The notes below the pieces were generated by a model that did no database searches, had not been told where the DNA came from, and was given only the letters and a program-made list of their open reading frames with translations. A stretch of 32,898 nucleotides of DNA from Actinophytocola sp. GTDB lineage: Bacteria; Actinomycetota; Actinomycetes; Mycobacteriales; Pseudonocardiaceae. The stretch lies in contig WHTY01000053.1 of assembly GCA_009377475.1 (NCBI GenBank), positions 1-32,898 on the forward strand. Reading direction: 5' to 3'. This document shows positions 1-7,645 of this stretch, one piece after another (position 1 is the stretch's first letter; the number at the start of each line of letters is the position of its first letter). The translations under genes and the position numbers were made by a program.

Positions 1-136
1 ACACCGCCGCTGCGTCCGCGACTACGAAACCCTGCCCGAACACCACGAAGCCATGGTCCACATCGCCATGATCATGACCATGTCCCGCCGCCTCACCCAC
101 AGCGGCAACCGATGACCTCAGTATTCAGACGCGCTC
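1..136 (+). mobile_element. Right end of an IS5-type insertion sequence
   Basis: The window opens inside an insertion sequence. The end of a transposase reading frame stops at 113-115. The following bases up to about 136 end in an inverted-repeat-like tip that reads GAGCGCGTCTGAATA on the minus strand. The neighbouring substrate-binding-protein gene is intact up to about position 137 and then runs out of sense. The bases TTA at 137-139 would fit the TNA/TA target duplication used by some IS5-family groups. The exact tip and the family group are inferred, because the left end and the second target copy lie outside the window. Confidence 0.65.
2..115 (+). CDS. IS5-family transposase, C-terminal fragment (cut by window edge)
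   Basis: The last 37 codons of a DDE transposase are visible in frame from position 2 to the TGA at 113-115. The peptide contains RDYETLPEHHEAMV followed by a short hydrophobic, Met-rich stretch and a basic RRL tail. This is the characteristic C-terminus of IS5-family transposases, which commonly read R-x-Y-E-x-x-P-x-H-H-E-A-M. The catalytic residues lie upstream, outside the window. The gene runs towards the truncated binding-protein gene on the opposite strand, and only a few bases separate its stop from the end of the element. Whether the full element is intact cannot be judged here. Confidence 0.75.
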   Translation, partial: HRRCVRDYETLPEHHEAMVHIAMIMTMSRRLTHSGNR

Positions 137-474
137 TTAGGTGCCGCGTCGGTGCCTGCGATGATCTTGATCGGTGCGCCCTTGGACTTGGCGACCAGCA
201 GCGGAACCACCGCGGCGAATCCGACCTGGCTCTCGCCGTTGACGACCGCTGCCAAGTTGGGCGCGAAGCCGGTAGCGATCTTGGGCACCACCTTGATGCC
301 CGCCTCTTCGAACATGCCCTGGTCCTTGCCCAGGTAGATCGCCACGACGCTCGGATTAGGGATGGTCCCCACGGTCAAGGTGCCGGTGTCGCCTGTCTCC
401 GCTGACCCCGAGCAGGCAGACGTCGCGATGCTGATGCTGAGCATCGCGGCCAATGCGGTGAGCTTCTTCTTCAT
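118..474 (-). pseudogene. ABC transporter substrate-binding protein (SsuA/THI5-like), truncated by IS
   Basis: A lipoprotein-type signal (MKKKLTALAAML, then TSAC-SG with Cys21) leads into the start of a periplasmic-binding-protein fold. The segment TLTVGTIPNPSVVAIYLGKD, then a region ending in KSKGAPIKIIAG, is typical of the NMT1/THI5/SsuA group that binds aromatic, sulfonate or pyrimidine-like ligands. Full-length members have about 310-340 residues, but here sense is lost after about residue 113. The final residues S-A-S-E-Y are read from the insertion-sequence end. The gene lies 20 bp downstream of the MBL hydrolase gene, with a good GAGGACC ribosome site, so both were probably one operon for uptake and hydrolysis of a small molecule. 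Any downstream permease and ATPase genes would be separated from the promoter by the insertion. The remnant is almost certainly non-functional. Confidence 0.8.
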
Positions 475-494
475 GACTGGTCCTCAGGTTGGGG

Positions 495-1331
495 TCAAAC
501 GGTGAACTTGCAGAGATCGCGGCTGACAACGACCTCGCCGTCGAAATGGCGGGAGGCCTGCTCGATCCACGAGTGTTCGGCTACGCCTTGTCTCGGAATG
601 AGGTGCCAGAGCACAAGGGTGCGAACACCTGCGAGGGCCGCGATCCGCCCCGCTTCCTCGGCGGTGGTGTGGGCGCCGTCGAAGTGGCTGAGCAACCGCT
701 CCAGGCTGGCATTGGTGCCCTGTGTGAGCAGGTGAAGATCGCCCGGCGAATAGGCCTCGTGGACGAGTACGTCCGATCCCTCGGCCAGGTGGACGATCTC
801 GTCGCACTCCGCAGTGTCGCCGGAGACCACGATGGAATGGTCGTCGGTGTCGAATCGATAGCCATAGGCGTCCAGTGGAGGGTGGACTACTCGGGCGGCG
901 GTGACGGTGAGACCGCGCTCTTTGAAGATCACGCCGTCGCCCTCGATGTCGCTCGGCAGGAACAGGGAACGGAGGCCGGGGCGGCCGAGTGCCTCACGGT
1001 GCTCGATGTCGACCCGGTTGAGCCGGACGTACTCGTCGGTCATCGCGACGGTAGGTGGCGGACCGAAAGTGCGCACCGGCTCCACCAACCCGGCCGTCCA
1101 CGCGAGAGCGACCAGATTGCCATAGTCGGCGTTGTGGTCGAGGTGGTGATGGGTGATGAAGACGCCGCGCAGGTCCCTCAGGCGGTTCCCGGCGGAGACC
1201 ACCTGGCGGGCGACCCCGTTTCCGCAGTCAACGACATACAGGCGGCCGTCGTGGACGATGCCAACCGCCGGAGAGCCACGTTCGGCACCCGGCTGGGGTC
1301 CCCCGCCGCTGCCGAGAATGACCAACTCCAT
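495..1331 (-). CDS. MBL-fold metallohydrolase (paralogue 1)
   Basis: This is a 278-residue metallo-beta-lactamase-fold hydrolase of the ribonuclease Z/arylsulfatase-like branch. The zinc motif THHHLDH lies near residues 60-66. A later His sits in AARVVHPP, the bridging Asp in VVSGDTAECD, and the last His in VLWHLIP. The ATG at 1331 is chosen over the upstream in-frame start at 1403. It has a GAGGA ribosome site at proper spacing, and the protein then begins with the beta-strand MELVILGSGGGP, as its relative at 5212-6051 does. The two share many segments (VARQ, HHH.DHNADYGNL, GPPP, the SGDTA motif) and belong to one subfamily. The substrate is unknown. Linkage to a binding protein and a LysR regulator suggests it hydrolyses an imported ester, lactone or amide in the cytoplasm. 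Confidence 0.82.
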   Translation of the reverse strand: MELVILGSGGGPQPGAERGSPAVGIVHDGRLYVVDCGNGVARQVVSAGNRLRDLRGVFITHHHLDHNADYGNLVALAWTAGLVEPVRTFGPPPTVAMTDEYVRLNRVDIEHREALGRPGLRSLFLPSDIEGDGVIFKERGLTVTAARVVHPPLDAYGYRFDTDDHSIVVSGDTAECDEIVHLAEGSDVLVHEAYSPGDLHLLTQGTNASLERLLSHFDGAHTTAEEAGRIAALAGVRTLVLWHLIPRQGVAEHSWIEQASRHFDGEVVVSRDLCKFTV

Positions 1332-1434
1332 GGCGATGTCCTCACTTCCGGTGATGCCGAACACCGGTGCGTCCGATGCTGTGAGACTACGATCACATGG
1401 CAATACCCGTCTAATGCCGATTGGCGCTCCATCG

Positions 1435-1450
1435 ATGCCTATATGGGCAT
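1435..1450. promoter_or_regulatory. Near-palindrome in LysR/MBL divergent promoter
   Basis: ATGCCTATATGGGCAT is a 16-bp near-perfect inverted repeat between the divergent MBL (start 1331) and LysR (start 1462) genes. It lies 11 bp before the regulator's ATG, a usual place for an autoregulatory LysR-type site. A TACTAT hexamer (1450-1455) directly follows and could be the -10 element of the regulator. Binding is inferred from position and symmetry only. Confidence 0.4.
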
Positions 1451-1461
1451 ACTATGGAGGA

Positions 1462-2385
1462 ATGCTGCAGGAACGGCTCCTCGACGGGCGGCTCAAGCTC
1501 CGCCACCTCACCCTGATCGCGGCGATCGCCGAGCACGGCAGCCTGGTCGCTACCGCACGGGCACTACACATCACCCAGCCGGTGGTCACCCGCGGGCTCC
1601 ACGAGGTCGAGGAGATCCTCGGCGTCTCACTGTTCGAGCGAGGCCCACGCGGCGTGACCCCGACGATCTTCGGTGACAGCTTCGTGACCCACGCCCGGTC
1701 CATCATCGCGCAGCTGCGACAGGCCGGAGGACAGATCGACCTGCTGACACGAGCCGAGATCGGGCGGGTCCGGGTCGGCACCCACCTCGCCGGAGCCAAC
1801 GTGGCACTCCCTCGGGCGATAACGTCGCTCAAACGGGAGCATCCCCGGCTCACCGTCGAGGTCCAGGAGGCCACGCCCGACCTGCTCTACGACGCACTAC
1901 TGTCCGGCGAGACAGACCTGATCATCGGCCGCCTGCGCGCCGACACACCCGAACACCTACACCAGGAACGCCTCTACCTCGAACCGATCCACCTCGTCGC
2001 ACGCGCCGACCACCCAGCCCACCAGCTGCGCGCACCCCGCCTGGCCCAGCTCACGGACTACCCATGGATCTTCCCCGTAGCCCAGACCGCATTACGGTCC
2101 GAGCTCGAGGCATCCTTCGTCGCCGAAGGCCTGGCAATCCCCACCAACCGCATCGAGTGCACCTCCATCCTGATCGTGCGCGAGCTGCTGCACTCAACCG
2201 ACGTGATCGCCGCGCTACCGCATCTCATCGTGGCCGACGACGACCGGATCGGCGCCATCAAGACCAACCTTCCCGCCATCAACCGCTCGGTAGGGGTCAC
2301 CTACCCTGCCGACATGCCCCTCGTCCCCGCAGCCCAGACCCTGCTCACCCATCTCAGGAAGGCCTCCGCCGACCTCGAACACTGA
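1462..2385 (+). CDS. LysR-family transcriptional regulator
   Basis: This is a 307-residue LysR-type regulator. The N-terminal winged helix-turn-helix covers roughly residues 10-70, with LKLRHLTLIAAIAEHGSLVA followed by ARALHITQPVVTR, EVEEILGVSLFERGPRG and TPTIFGD. The rest is a periplasmic-binding-like effector domain (GRVRVGTH, then VEVQEATPDLL and SGETDLIIGR). The sequence style resembles the GbpR/PcaQ/CbbR-like branch that controls catabolism of aromatic or sugar compounds. The ATG at 1462 gives the usual N-terminus; GGAGGA touches it directly, and an in-frame ATG at 1435 is the alternative. The gene is divergent from the MBL hydrolase and the broken binding-protein gene, which are its likely targets. 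The ligand is unknown. Confidence 0.85.
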   Translation: MLQERLLDGRLKLRHLTLIAAIAEHGSLVATARALHITQPVVTRGLHEVEEILGVSLFERGPRGVTPTIFGDSFVTHARSIIAQLRQAGGQIDLLTRAEIGRVRVGTHLAGANVALPRAITSLKREHPRLTVEVQEATPDLLYDALLSGETDLIIGRLRADTPEHLHQERLYLEPIHLVARADHPAHQLRAPRLAQLTDYPWIFPVAQTALRSELEASFVAEGLAIPTNRIECTSILIVRELLHSTDVIAALPHLIVADDDRIGAIKTNLPAINRSVGVTYPADMPLVPAAQTLLTHLRKASADLEH

Positions 2386-2449
2386 GCATGCTTTCCGCCA
2401 TCTACTACGACTGCCTTGCCGTTGAGCCTCTCCCCTGGCGAAGCACGTG

Positions 2450-3814
2450 CTATTCGCAGCCATAGACGGGGCGAGCATTGCCGAGGCGGTCGTCGCTGCG
2501 CTCGTCGAGCAGCAGCGGGATCGCCGGTCGGGTGGCTTGCCCCATGGGCACCTCGAACTTGGATTCCCGTCGTTGAACTCGGATGCCGTGCAGGGCAAGA
2601 ACCGTGGACAGCTGGTCGGCCTGTTGGCGTGTGAGCTCGTAGTGGCAAGGCGGTGGATCGTCGATTTCGTCATCGGCAGGTGGATCGTTATCCGCTCCGC
2701 CCCAGTACGTCGGCCTGCTTCGATCGGCACCGTCTCGTGCGGCCAGGAGGGCTGCTTCCGTAGATGTCCGGAGCGCCTGCCGGCCACAGTCTCGTAGAAA
2801 GCGCAGTGTGTCTTCCACGGCCTGAACATGTCGGGCTACGCGGTCGCGCTTGTTCGCCGGGCTGGTCATGTCTTCGCCGGCGTAGTCCTCGAGGTTGCCG
2901 TCCCGCACGGATTCAAAGGTCACACCCAGGCTGTGCCGAAGCCCCATGGCGCCGGTGTTGCCGGTCGCTCCCGCAGGGTTCATGAAGTAAACACCGTGGG
3001 GCCCGACGCTGTGCCGCCAGTACTCGTCGGCTGTCCAACCCTCGCGCCGGGCGCCGCGGGCTATGTAGTCCTCGCACAAGGAACGGGCGAGACGGCGGAC
3101 GGCCGGGTCGGTGTTGAGGTTGCGGGGCCACAGGTAGCGGACGTCTGTCTCGACCGGGCCACCCCAGTTCCGGTATTCGTGGTGGTCGACCACGACGTCC
3201 GGGTCCCAGTCGAGGGCAACCGCTTGGATTGCCCGGGTCTCTGGTTGGGTGAGCGAGAAATAGTCGCGATTGAGATCTACGGCATTGCTGTTCTCGCGGT
3301 CATTGGCTGCCCGACCATCGGGGTTGGCTGTGGGGATCACGAGCATCTGTTGCGCCCGCATCTGCTGGACCAGCATCGCATTGTCGGTGAAAGCGAGGTC
3401 GCGCAGCGCGATGAGCATGGCCTCGCGTCCGGCCGGCTCGTTGCCGTGCTGTGCACCGATCCACAGTGCGGCCGAACGTCGTCTGTTTCGGGTGGTCGTT
3501 GGCTGCGGTACTCCAATGCGTACCAGGTGCAAAGGTCGACCTTGCACCGACTCGCCGACCACGTCGACGTCTACCCGGTCGGACAGCGCCGCTACCGAGC
3601 TCAAGAACTCCAGCTCCTCATCGAGCAGTGTCCAGCCATCGCCCCTGCGCTGTTCGAAACCGGTTCGGGGCACGTCGTCGCGGGTTGAGGCGAGGCGTCC
3701 TGGCGACTCCCGGCCGGCCTCGGCTGCGTTGGCGACAGCGGTAAGCCCACCCGGCAGGATCAGCCCACCACTGGTGGCACCCGCGAGCTGGAGAAAGCTG
3801 CGTCGTTCCATCAT
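2450..3814 (-). CDS. Secreted M14-family zinc carboxypeptidase
   Basis: This 454-residue peptidase belongs to the M14 (carboxypeptidase A) clan. It starts with a twin-arginine-like signal (MMERRSFLQLAG, hydrophobic stretch, cleavage near AANA around residue 30), so it should be exported folded. Zinc ligands are His123 and Glu126 in AQHGNEPAG and a His in VVVDHHEY (211-212). The substrate-binding region NPDGRA ... DLNRD lies at 164-184, and the general-base Glu301 is in VTFESVRD. The middle is typical of actinobacterial M14 proteins. The last ~100 residues are acidic and may be an accessory segment (PADDEIDDPPP). GGGAGG precedes the tandem ATGs at 3814/3811. It is a single gene: its 3' end converges on the LysR gene, and kynureninase lies upstream after a 136-bp gap. 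It probably trims peptides outside the membrane. Confidence 0.85.
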   Translation of the reverse strand: MMERRSFLQLAGATSGGLILPGGLTAVANAAEAGRESPGRLASTRDDVPRTGFEQRRGDGWTLLDEELEFLSSVAALSDRVDVDVVGESVQGRPLHLVRIGVPQPTTTRNRRRSAALWIGAQHGNEPAGREAMLIALRDLAFTDNAMLVQQMRAQQMLVIPTANPDGRAANDRENSNAVDLNRDYFSLTQPETRAIQAVALDWDPDVVVDHHEYRNWGGPVETDVRYLWPRNLNTDPAVRRLARSLCEDYIARGARREGWTADEYWRHSVGPHGVYFMNPAGATGNTGAMGLRHSLGVTFESVRDGNLEDYAGEDMTSPANKRDRVARHVQAVEDTLRFLRDCGRQALRTSTEAALLAARDGADRSRPTYWGGADNDPPADDEIDDPPPCHYELTRQQADQLSTVLALHGIRVQRRESKFEVPMGQATRPAIPLLLDERSDDRLGNARPVYGCE

Positions 3815-3950
3815 GCTCGATCCTCCCTAGGGGTTCGACCCCAAACTTGAGGGTGAAGGTCGGTTTGCTTGCCGCGCGGTCAGCGTGGCCGCCTGGATCG
3901 TTGGGCGAGCCCGCGTCGGGCAGGTGCTCGCTGACGGGCACTTCTGTCGG

Positions 3951-5201
3951 TCACGTCACCGTCGCGCGGACCGCGTAGCGCTCGTCCCGCCAGAGCTCGG
4001 CACGCAGCACCTCGCGCAGCACCTGCACCGCGTCCCACACGTCCGCGTACCGCAGATACAGCGGGGTGAAGCCGAACCGCATCAGGTCCGGTGCGCGGAA
4101 GTCGCCGATCACGCCCCGCTCGATCAGCGCCCGCATCACCGCGTAGCCGTGCTCGTGCCGCACCGCGACCTGGCTGCCTCGCTGCGCGGCATCGCGCGGG
4201 GACGCGACCTCCAGCCCCAACCCGGCGCATTCCTGATCGACGAGCTGGATGAACAGGTCGGTCAACCGCAGGCTCTTGTCGCGGACGGCGGCCAGGTCGA
4301 CCCGCTGCCAGAGGTCCAGGCTGGCTTCCAGCGGGGCGTAGGACAGCATCGGTGGCGTACCGGTCCGGAACCGCGCCACCCCGGCGGCGGGCCGGTAGGC
4401 GGTGGTGAACGCGAACGGGTCGGCATGCCCGTGCCACCCGGGCACCGGGTTACGGGCCGCATCCTGGTGCCGGGCCGCGGCGAACAGGAACGCGGGCGCT
4501 CCCGGCCCGCCGTTGAGGTACTTGTAAGTACATCCCACGGCGAAGTCCACGCCCGCGTCGTTCACCGCCACCGGGAGCGCGCCCGCGCTGTGGCACAGGT
4601 CCCACACCACCAGCACGCCATGCCGGTGGGCCCGCTCGGTCAGCGCCGCCATGTCGAGCAACCGGCCCGTCCGGTAGTCCACCTGGCTGAGCAGCACCAC
4701 GGCCACGTCGTCATCGAGCACGTCCGCGAGCGCCGGACCGCCCTCGGCGATCAGCCGGTGCTCGTAGCCGCCAAGCAGACCGGCGGCTCCCTCGGTCACG
4801 TAGAGATCGGTCGGGAAGCTGCCGGACTCGGCGACCACCGCCGTCCGGCCGGGCCGCAGCGCCAGCGCCGCCAGCACCACCTTGAACAGGTTGACCGAGG
4901 TGGAATCGCAGACCACCACCTCACCGGGGTCGGCGCCGATCAGTGGGGCCACACGATCGCCCAGCGCGAGCGGCTTGTCGAACCACCCGGCGTCGTTCCA
5001 GCTGCGCACCAGGCCCTGACCCCACTCGACCGTCGCCATCTCCCGCAGCCGCCGTTCGGCGTCCCGTGGTGGCGGTCCCAGCGAATTGCCGTCGAGGTAG
5101 GTCACCCCGTCCGGCAGCACGAACTCGTCACGCACGTGCGCCAGCGGATCGGTGGCATCGGCCTGCCTGCACGCGGCGCGGTCGATTCGCGATGGGTGCA
5201 T
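3951..5201 (-). CDS. kynU: Kynureninase
   Basis: This is a 416-residue PLP-dependent fold-type I enzyme. The start YLDGNSLGP, the PLP-pocket sequence VWDLCHSAGALP (Asp201, His204) and the Schiff-base lysine in CTYKYLNGGPG (Lys227) are the hallmarks of kynureninase. It cleaves L-kynurenine to anthranilate and L-alanine (or 3-hydroxykynurenine to 3-hydroxyanthranilate). Its length equals that of bacterial KynU. A GAGGAGGGGG ribosome site precedes the ATG, which lies 10 bp after the end of the MBL hydrolase gene, so the two are co-transcribed. No tryptophan dioxygenase or classical kynurenine formamidase (KynB) gene is present nearby. Together with the upstream APC permease this points to use of imported kynurenine-type amino acids. 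The precise substrate of this member is not proven by sequence. Confidence 0.9.
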   Translation of the reverse strand: MHPSRIDRAACRQADATDPLAHVRDEFVLPDGVTYLDGNSLGPPPRDAERRLREMATVEWGQGLVRSWNDAGWFDKPLALGDRVAPLIGADPGEVVVCDSTSVNLFKVVLAALALRPGRTAVVAESGSFPTDLYVTEGAAGLLGGYEHRLIAEGGPALADVLDDDVAVVLLSQVDYRTGRLLDMAALTERAHRHGVLVVWDLCHSAGALPVAVNDAGVDFAVGCTYKYLNGGPGAPAFLFAAARHQDAARNPVPGWHGHADPFAFTTAYRPAAGVARFRTGTPPMLSYAPLEASLDLWQRVDLAAVRDKSLRLTDLFIQLVDQECAGLGLEVASPRDAAQRGSQVAVRHEHGYAVMRALIERGVIGDFRAPDLMRFGFTPLYLRYADVWDAVQVLREVLRAELWRDERYAVRATVT

Positions 5202-5211
5202 AGCCCCCTCC

Positions 5212-6051
5212 TCAGAGCTCCATCAGGTCGCGGCCAACGGTCACGTCGCCATCGAATCCCTGCTGCGCGTGCTTGTGCCACACCTCGTCGGGAATGTCGA
5301 CGTCGGTCGGCACGAGGTGCGACAGCACCAGGTGGCTCACCCCGGCTCGCTGGGCGATCCGGCCGACGTCGTCCACATCGGTGTGGCTGGCGAGCAGGTG
5401 TTCGCGCAGCCGCGTGGCGTTGAAGCCGGCGACAAGGTCGTCCACGGCCGGCCGGTACATCACCTCGTGTACCAGGATGTCGGCACCCCGAGCGAGCTCG
5501 ACGAGCGCGTCGCACGGCGCGGTGTCGCCGGAGATCACGATCGACCGGTCGGCGGTGTCGATGCGGTAGGCCAGCGCGATCTCGATCGGCGGGTGGTGCA
5601 CCGTCGTCGCGGTCACCCGGACGCGGTCGTCGCGGTACACGACCCCGCCTGCGGTGACCTCCTCGGGCTTGACGAGGTCCGGCAGCGGCGGCAGCCCCTC
5701 GTCGGCGATGCGCGTGTCGATGTCGAACCGGTTGAGGTGGAAGAACTGCTCGGTCATCTCCGCCAGTGGCGGGGGCCCGACGGTCGTGACCACGTGTTCC
5801 AGGTTCGATGCCCAGGCGTGCAGGAACAGGTTGCCGTAGTCGGCATTGTGGTCCGAGTGGTGGTGGGTGACGAACACCGACCGGAGTGAGTCGAGCGGAA
5901 CGCCCGCGTGCACCATCTGCCGCGCCACACCGCTGCCACAATCGATCACGTAGCTGGCGCCGTCGGCAACCACCACCTGCGCCGGTGCGCTACGGGTGCG
6001 CTTGGGAGCGGGCCCCGCCGCGGTGCCGAGCAGGATCAACCGTGTCGTCAA
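5212..6051 (-). CDS. MBL-fold metallohydrolase (paralogue 2), kynureninase operon
   Basis: This 279-residue MBL-fold hydrolase carries the zinc motif THHHSDHNADYGN (about residues 62-74), a His in TVHHPP, the bridging Asp in VISGDTAPCD (about 176) and a final His in LSHLVP (about 245). I place the start at the TTG at 6051: AAGGAG lies 6-9 bp upstream, and the protein then begins MTTRLILLGTAAGP, matching its relative at 495-1331. The longer ATG frame from 6096 would overlap the permease stop by 4 bp but adds a charged, non-homologous leader. The gene sits between an amino-acid permease and kynureninase. By context it may open or deformylate a kynurenine precursor, taking the place of a formamidase. 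That role is inference; the family also includes lactonases, esterases and phosphodiesterases. Confidence 0.82.
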   Translation of the reverse strand: MTTRLILLGTAAGPAPKRTRSAPAQVVVADGASYVIDCGSGVARQMVHAGVPLDSLRSVFVTHHHSDHNADYGNLFLHAWASNLEHVVTTVGPPPLAEMTEQFFHLNRFDIDTRIADEGLPPLPDLVKPEEVTAGGVVYRDDRVRVTATTVHHPPIEIALAYRIDTADRSIVISGDTAPCDALVELARGADILVHEVMYRPAVDDLVAGFNATRLREHLLASHTDVDDVGRIAQRAGVSHLVLSHLVPTDVDIPDEVWHKHAQQGFDGDVTVGRDLMEL

Positions 6052-6092
6052 CTGCCTCTCCTTGCCGTCTCGAGTTGCTCTGGTGTTCCGGT

Positions 6093-7466
6093 TCACGACC
6101 GTGGCGTCGCCGGTTCCATCGGCTCGCCCCGCTCCCGGACGCGGAGGACCGCGGCCACGTGATCACGCCGGCGCCACCACAGCAGCACGCCGAGCAGGAC
6201 CCACACGGCGAGCGCCACGGCCACGGCGCCGCCCACCTTGGTGATCAACAAGTAGGTCTGCGCGGCCAGCACGGCGGTGCCGAGGACGGCGATGGTCAGA
6301 TGGAGTCCGCGGTTGAGCGTGAACGGCGCCGCGGCGTGCAGCTCGGGGTAGCGGGATCGCAGCCGGTAGGACGCGACGATGATGATCGCCAGCACCGGAC
6401 CCGCGGCGATGGACGCCGATTTCGCGATGTCTTCCAGGCTGAGCCCTACCAGCACCGGCACGGCGCCAATGACGTAGAGCAGGGCCAGCAGCCAGTGCGG
6501 GGTGCCGAAGCGCTCGTTGACGGCACCGAGCCCGCGGGGCAGCCAGCCGTCACCGATCGCGGCCAGGATCGGCTTCGTCGCGGTCGCCAGCAGGGCGTTG
6601 AGTGCCCCGACGATGGCCACGACCGCGCCGCCCAGCACGAAGAACGCGAACGGCCCGCTCGGCAGGATGTGCTCGGCCGCCGCCGTCAGCGGCTCGCCCG
6701 CCGCCTGCGACGCGGGAATCGCCCCGGCCGCCGGGAGCGCCATGATCACATACAGCACACCGGCAAGCGCCGTGCCACCGATCACCGACAGCGGGATGTC
6801 GCGGCCAGGACGCTTCATCTCCCGCCCGAGTTCCGCGACGAACGACCCGCCGGTCACGGCGAAGGTCAGCAGCGCGATCGCGAGCACGAAGTTGTCGATC
6901 CCGTTGGGTGCGATCTCCTGGAAAGCGCTCCAATCGACCTGCGGAACACCGATCACCGCGTAGAGGGCGAACGCCGCGACCATCACGAACGACAGCACGA
7001 TGCCGACGCGGTTGGAGAAGGTGATACCGAACAGGTTCGCGAGGAAGAACACCGTCATCAGCACCATCGCCAGCGGCCGAACCGGCAGGCCCGGCACCAG
7101 CGCTTGCACCGAGGCTGCCGCGGCCAGCGCCAGCAGGCTGAGCTGGATCGTCACCAGAATGGACAGCCACATGGTGGCGAATCCGGTGGCGGGATTGATG
7201 AGCCGAGCCGCGTAGCTGTACCGGGCTCCCACCAGCGGCATCGCGCTACCGACCATGGAGATCGGCAGCGAGTAGAGGATCACCGCGATGGCGGCCACCA
7301 GGAAGGCCAGCGGGGTGCCGCCGCCGGTCAACCCGACGGCGATACCGGTGAGCGCGATGACGCCACCACCGACGATGCTTTGGAACGACACGCCAAGCGC
7401 CTGCGGGAGCGTGACCGTTCGTTTCAGGTTGCGCTCCACATCAAGCGTGGCAAACGGAGTCGACAT
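6093..7466 (-). CDS. APC-superfamily amino acid permease
   Basis: This 457-residue membrane protein has about 12 hydrophobic segments. The opening LGVSFQSIVGGGVIALTGIA corresponds to the substrate-binding TM1 of amino-acid/polyamine/organocation transporters. The segment SFVAELGREMKRPGRDIPLS is the classic post-TM6 loop (E-x-x-x-P-x-R-x-I-P) of the family. The ATG at 7466 is preceded by GAGGAGGAG; a longer in-frame start at 7538 lacks such support. It is the first gene of the operon permease, MBL hydrolase, kynureninase, and is divergent from a PucR regulator. Most likely it imports an amino acid or an aromatic amine related to kynurenine. The C-terminal tail (WWRRRDHVAAVLRVRERGE) is basic and cytoplasmic. 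Confidence 0.85.
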   Translation of the reverse strand: MSTPFATLDVERNLKRTVTLPQALGVSFQSIVGGGVIALTGIAVGLTGGGTPLAFLVAAIAVILYSLPISMVGSAMPLVGARYSYAARLINPATGFATMWLSILVTIQLSLLALAAAASVQALVPGLPVRPLAMVLMTVFFLANLFGITFSNRVGIVLSFVMVAAFALYAVIGVPQVDWSAFQEIAPNGIDNFVLAIALLTFAVTGGSFVAELGREMKRPGRDIPLSVIGGTALAGVLYVIMALPAAGAIPASQAAGEPLTAAAEHILPSGPFAFFVLGGAVVAIVGALNALLATATKPILAAIGDGWLPRGLGAVNERFGTPHWLLALLYVIGAVPVLVGLSLEDIAKSASIAAGPVLAIIIVASYRLRSRYPELHAAAPFTLNRGLHLTIAVLGTAVLAAQTYLLITKVGGAVAVALAVWVLLGVLLWWRRRDHVAAVLRVRERGEPMEPATPRS

Positions 7467-7645
7467 GGCGCGCTCCTCCTCTTCGCTCGGTGGGCGGGCC
7501 GGGCGGCCGGAACCCACGGATCGGGTGATGTAGCGCATAGTCTCGACGGCTCACGGGACGCTTGGGGAGGGCGTGCACCACGAACCTCAAGCTGGATCTT
7601 GGTGGCAGCGCACGACTGTTCCCAGAATGTGAGAAGCTAGTTCTG

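Noticed and set aside
3828..3843. T-arm-like GGGGTTCGACCCC before the carboxypeptidase gene
   Set aside because: A 5-bp stem with a TCG loop occurs by chance in GC-rich DNA. No anticodon arm or acceptor stem surrounds it.
5886..7640. 584-codon plus-strand frame across the permease gene
   Set aside because: Composition is extremely rich in Arg, Gln, His and Asp, as expected for the antisense of a membrane protein gene. The permease on the other strand is clear.
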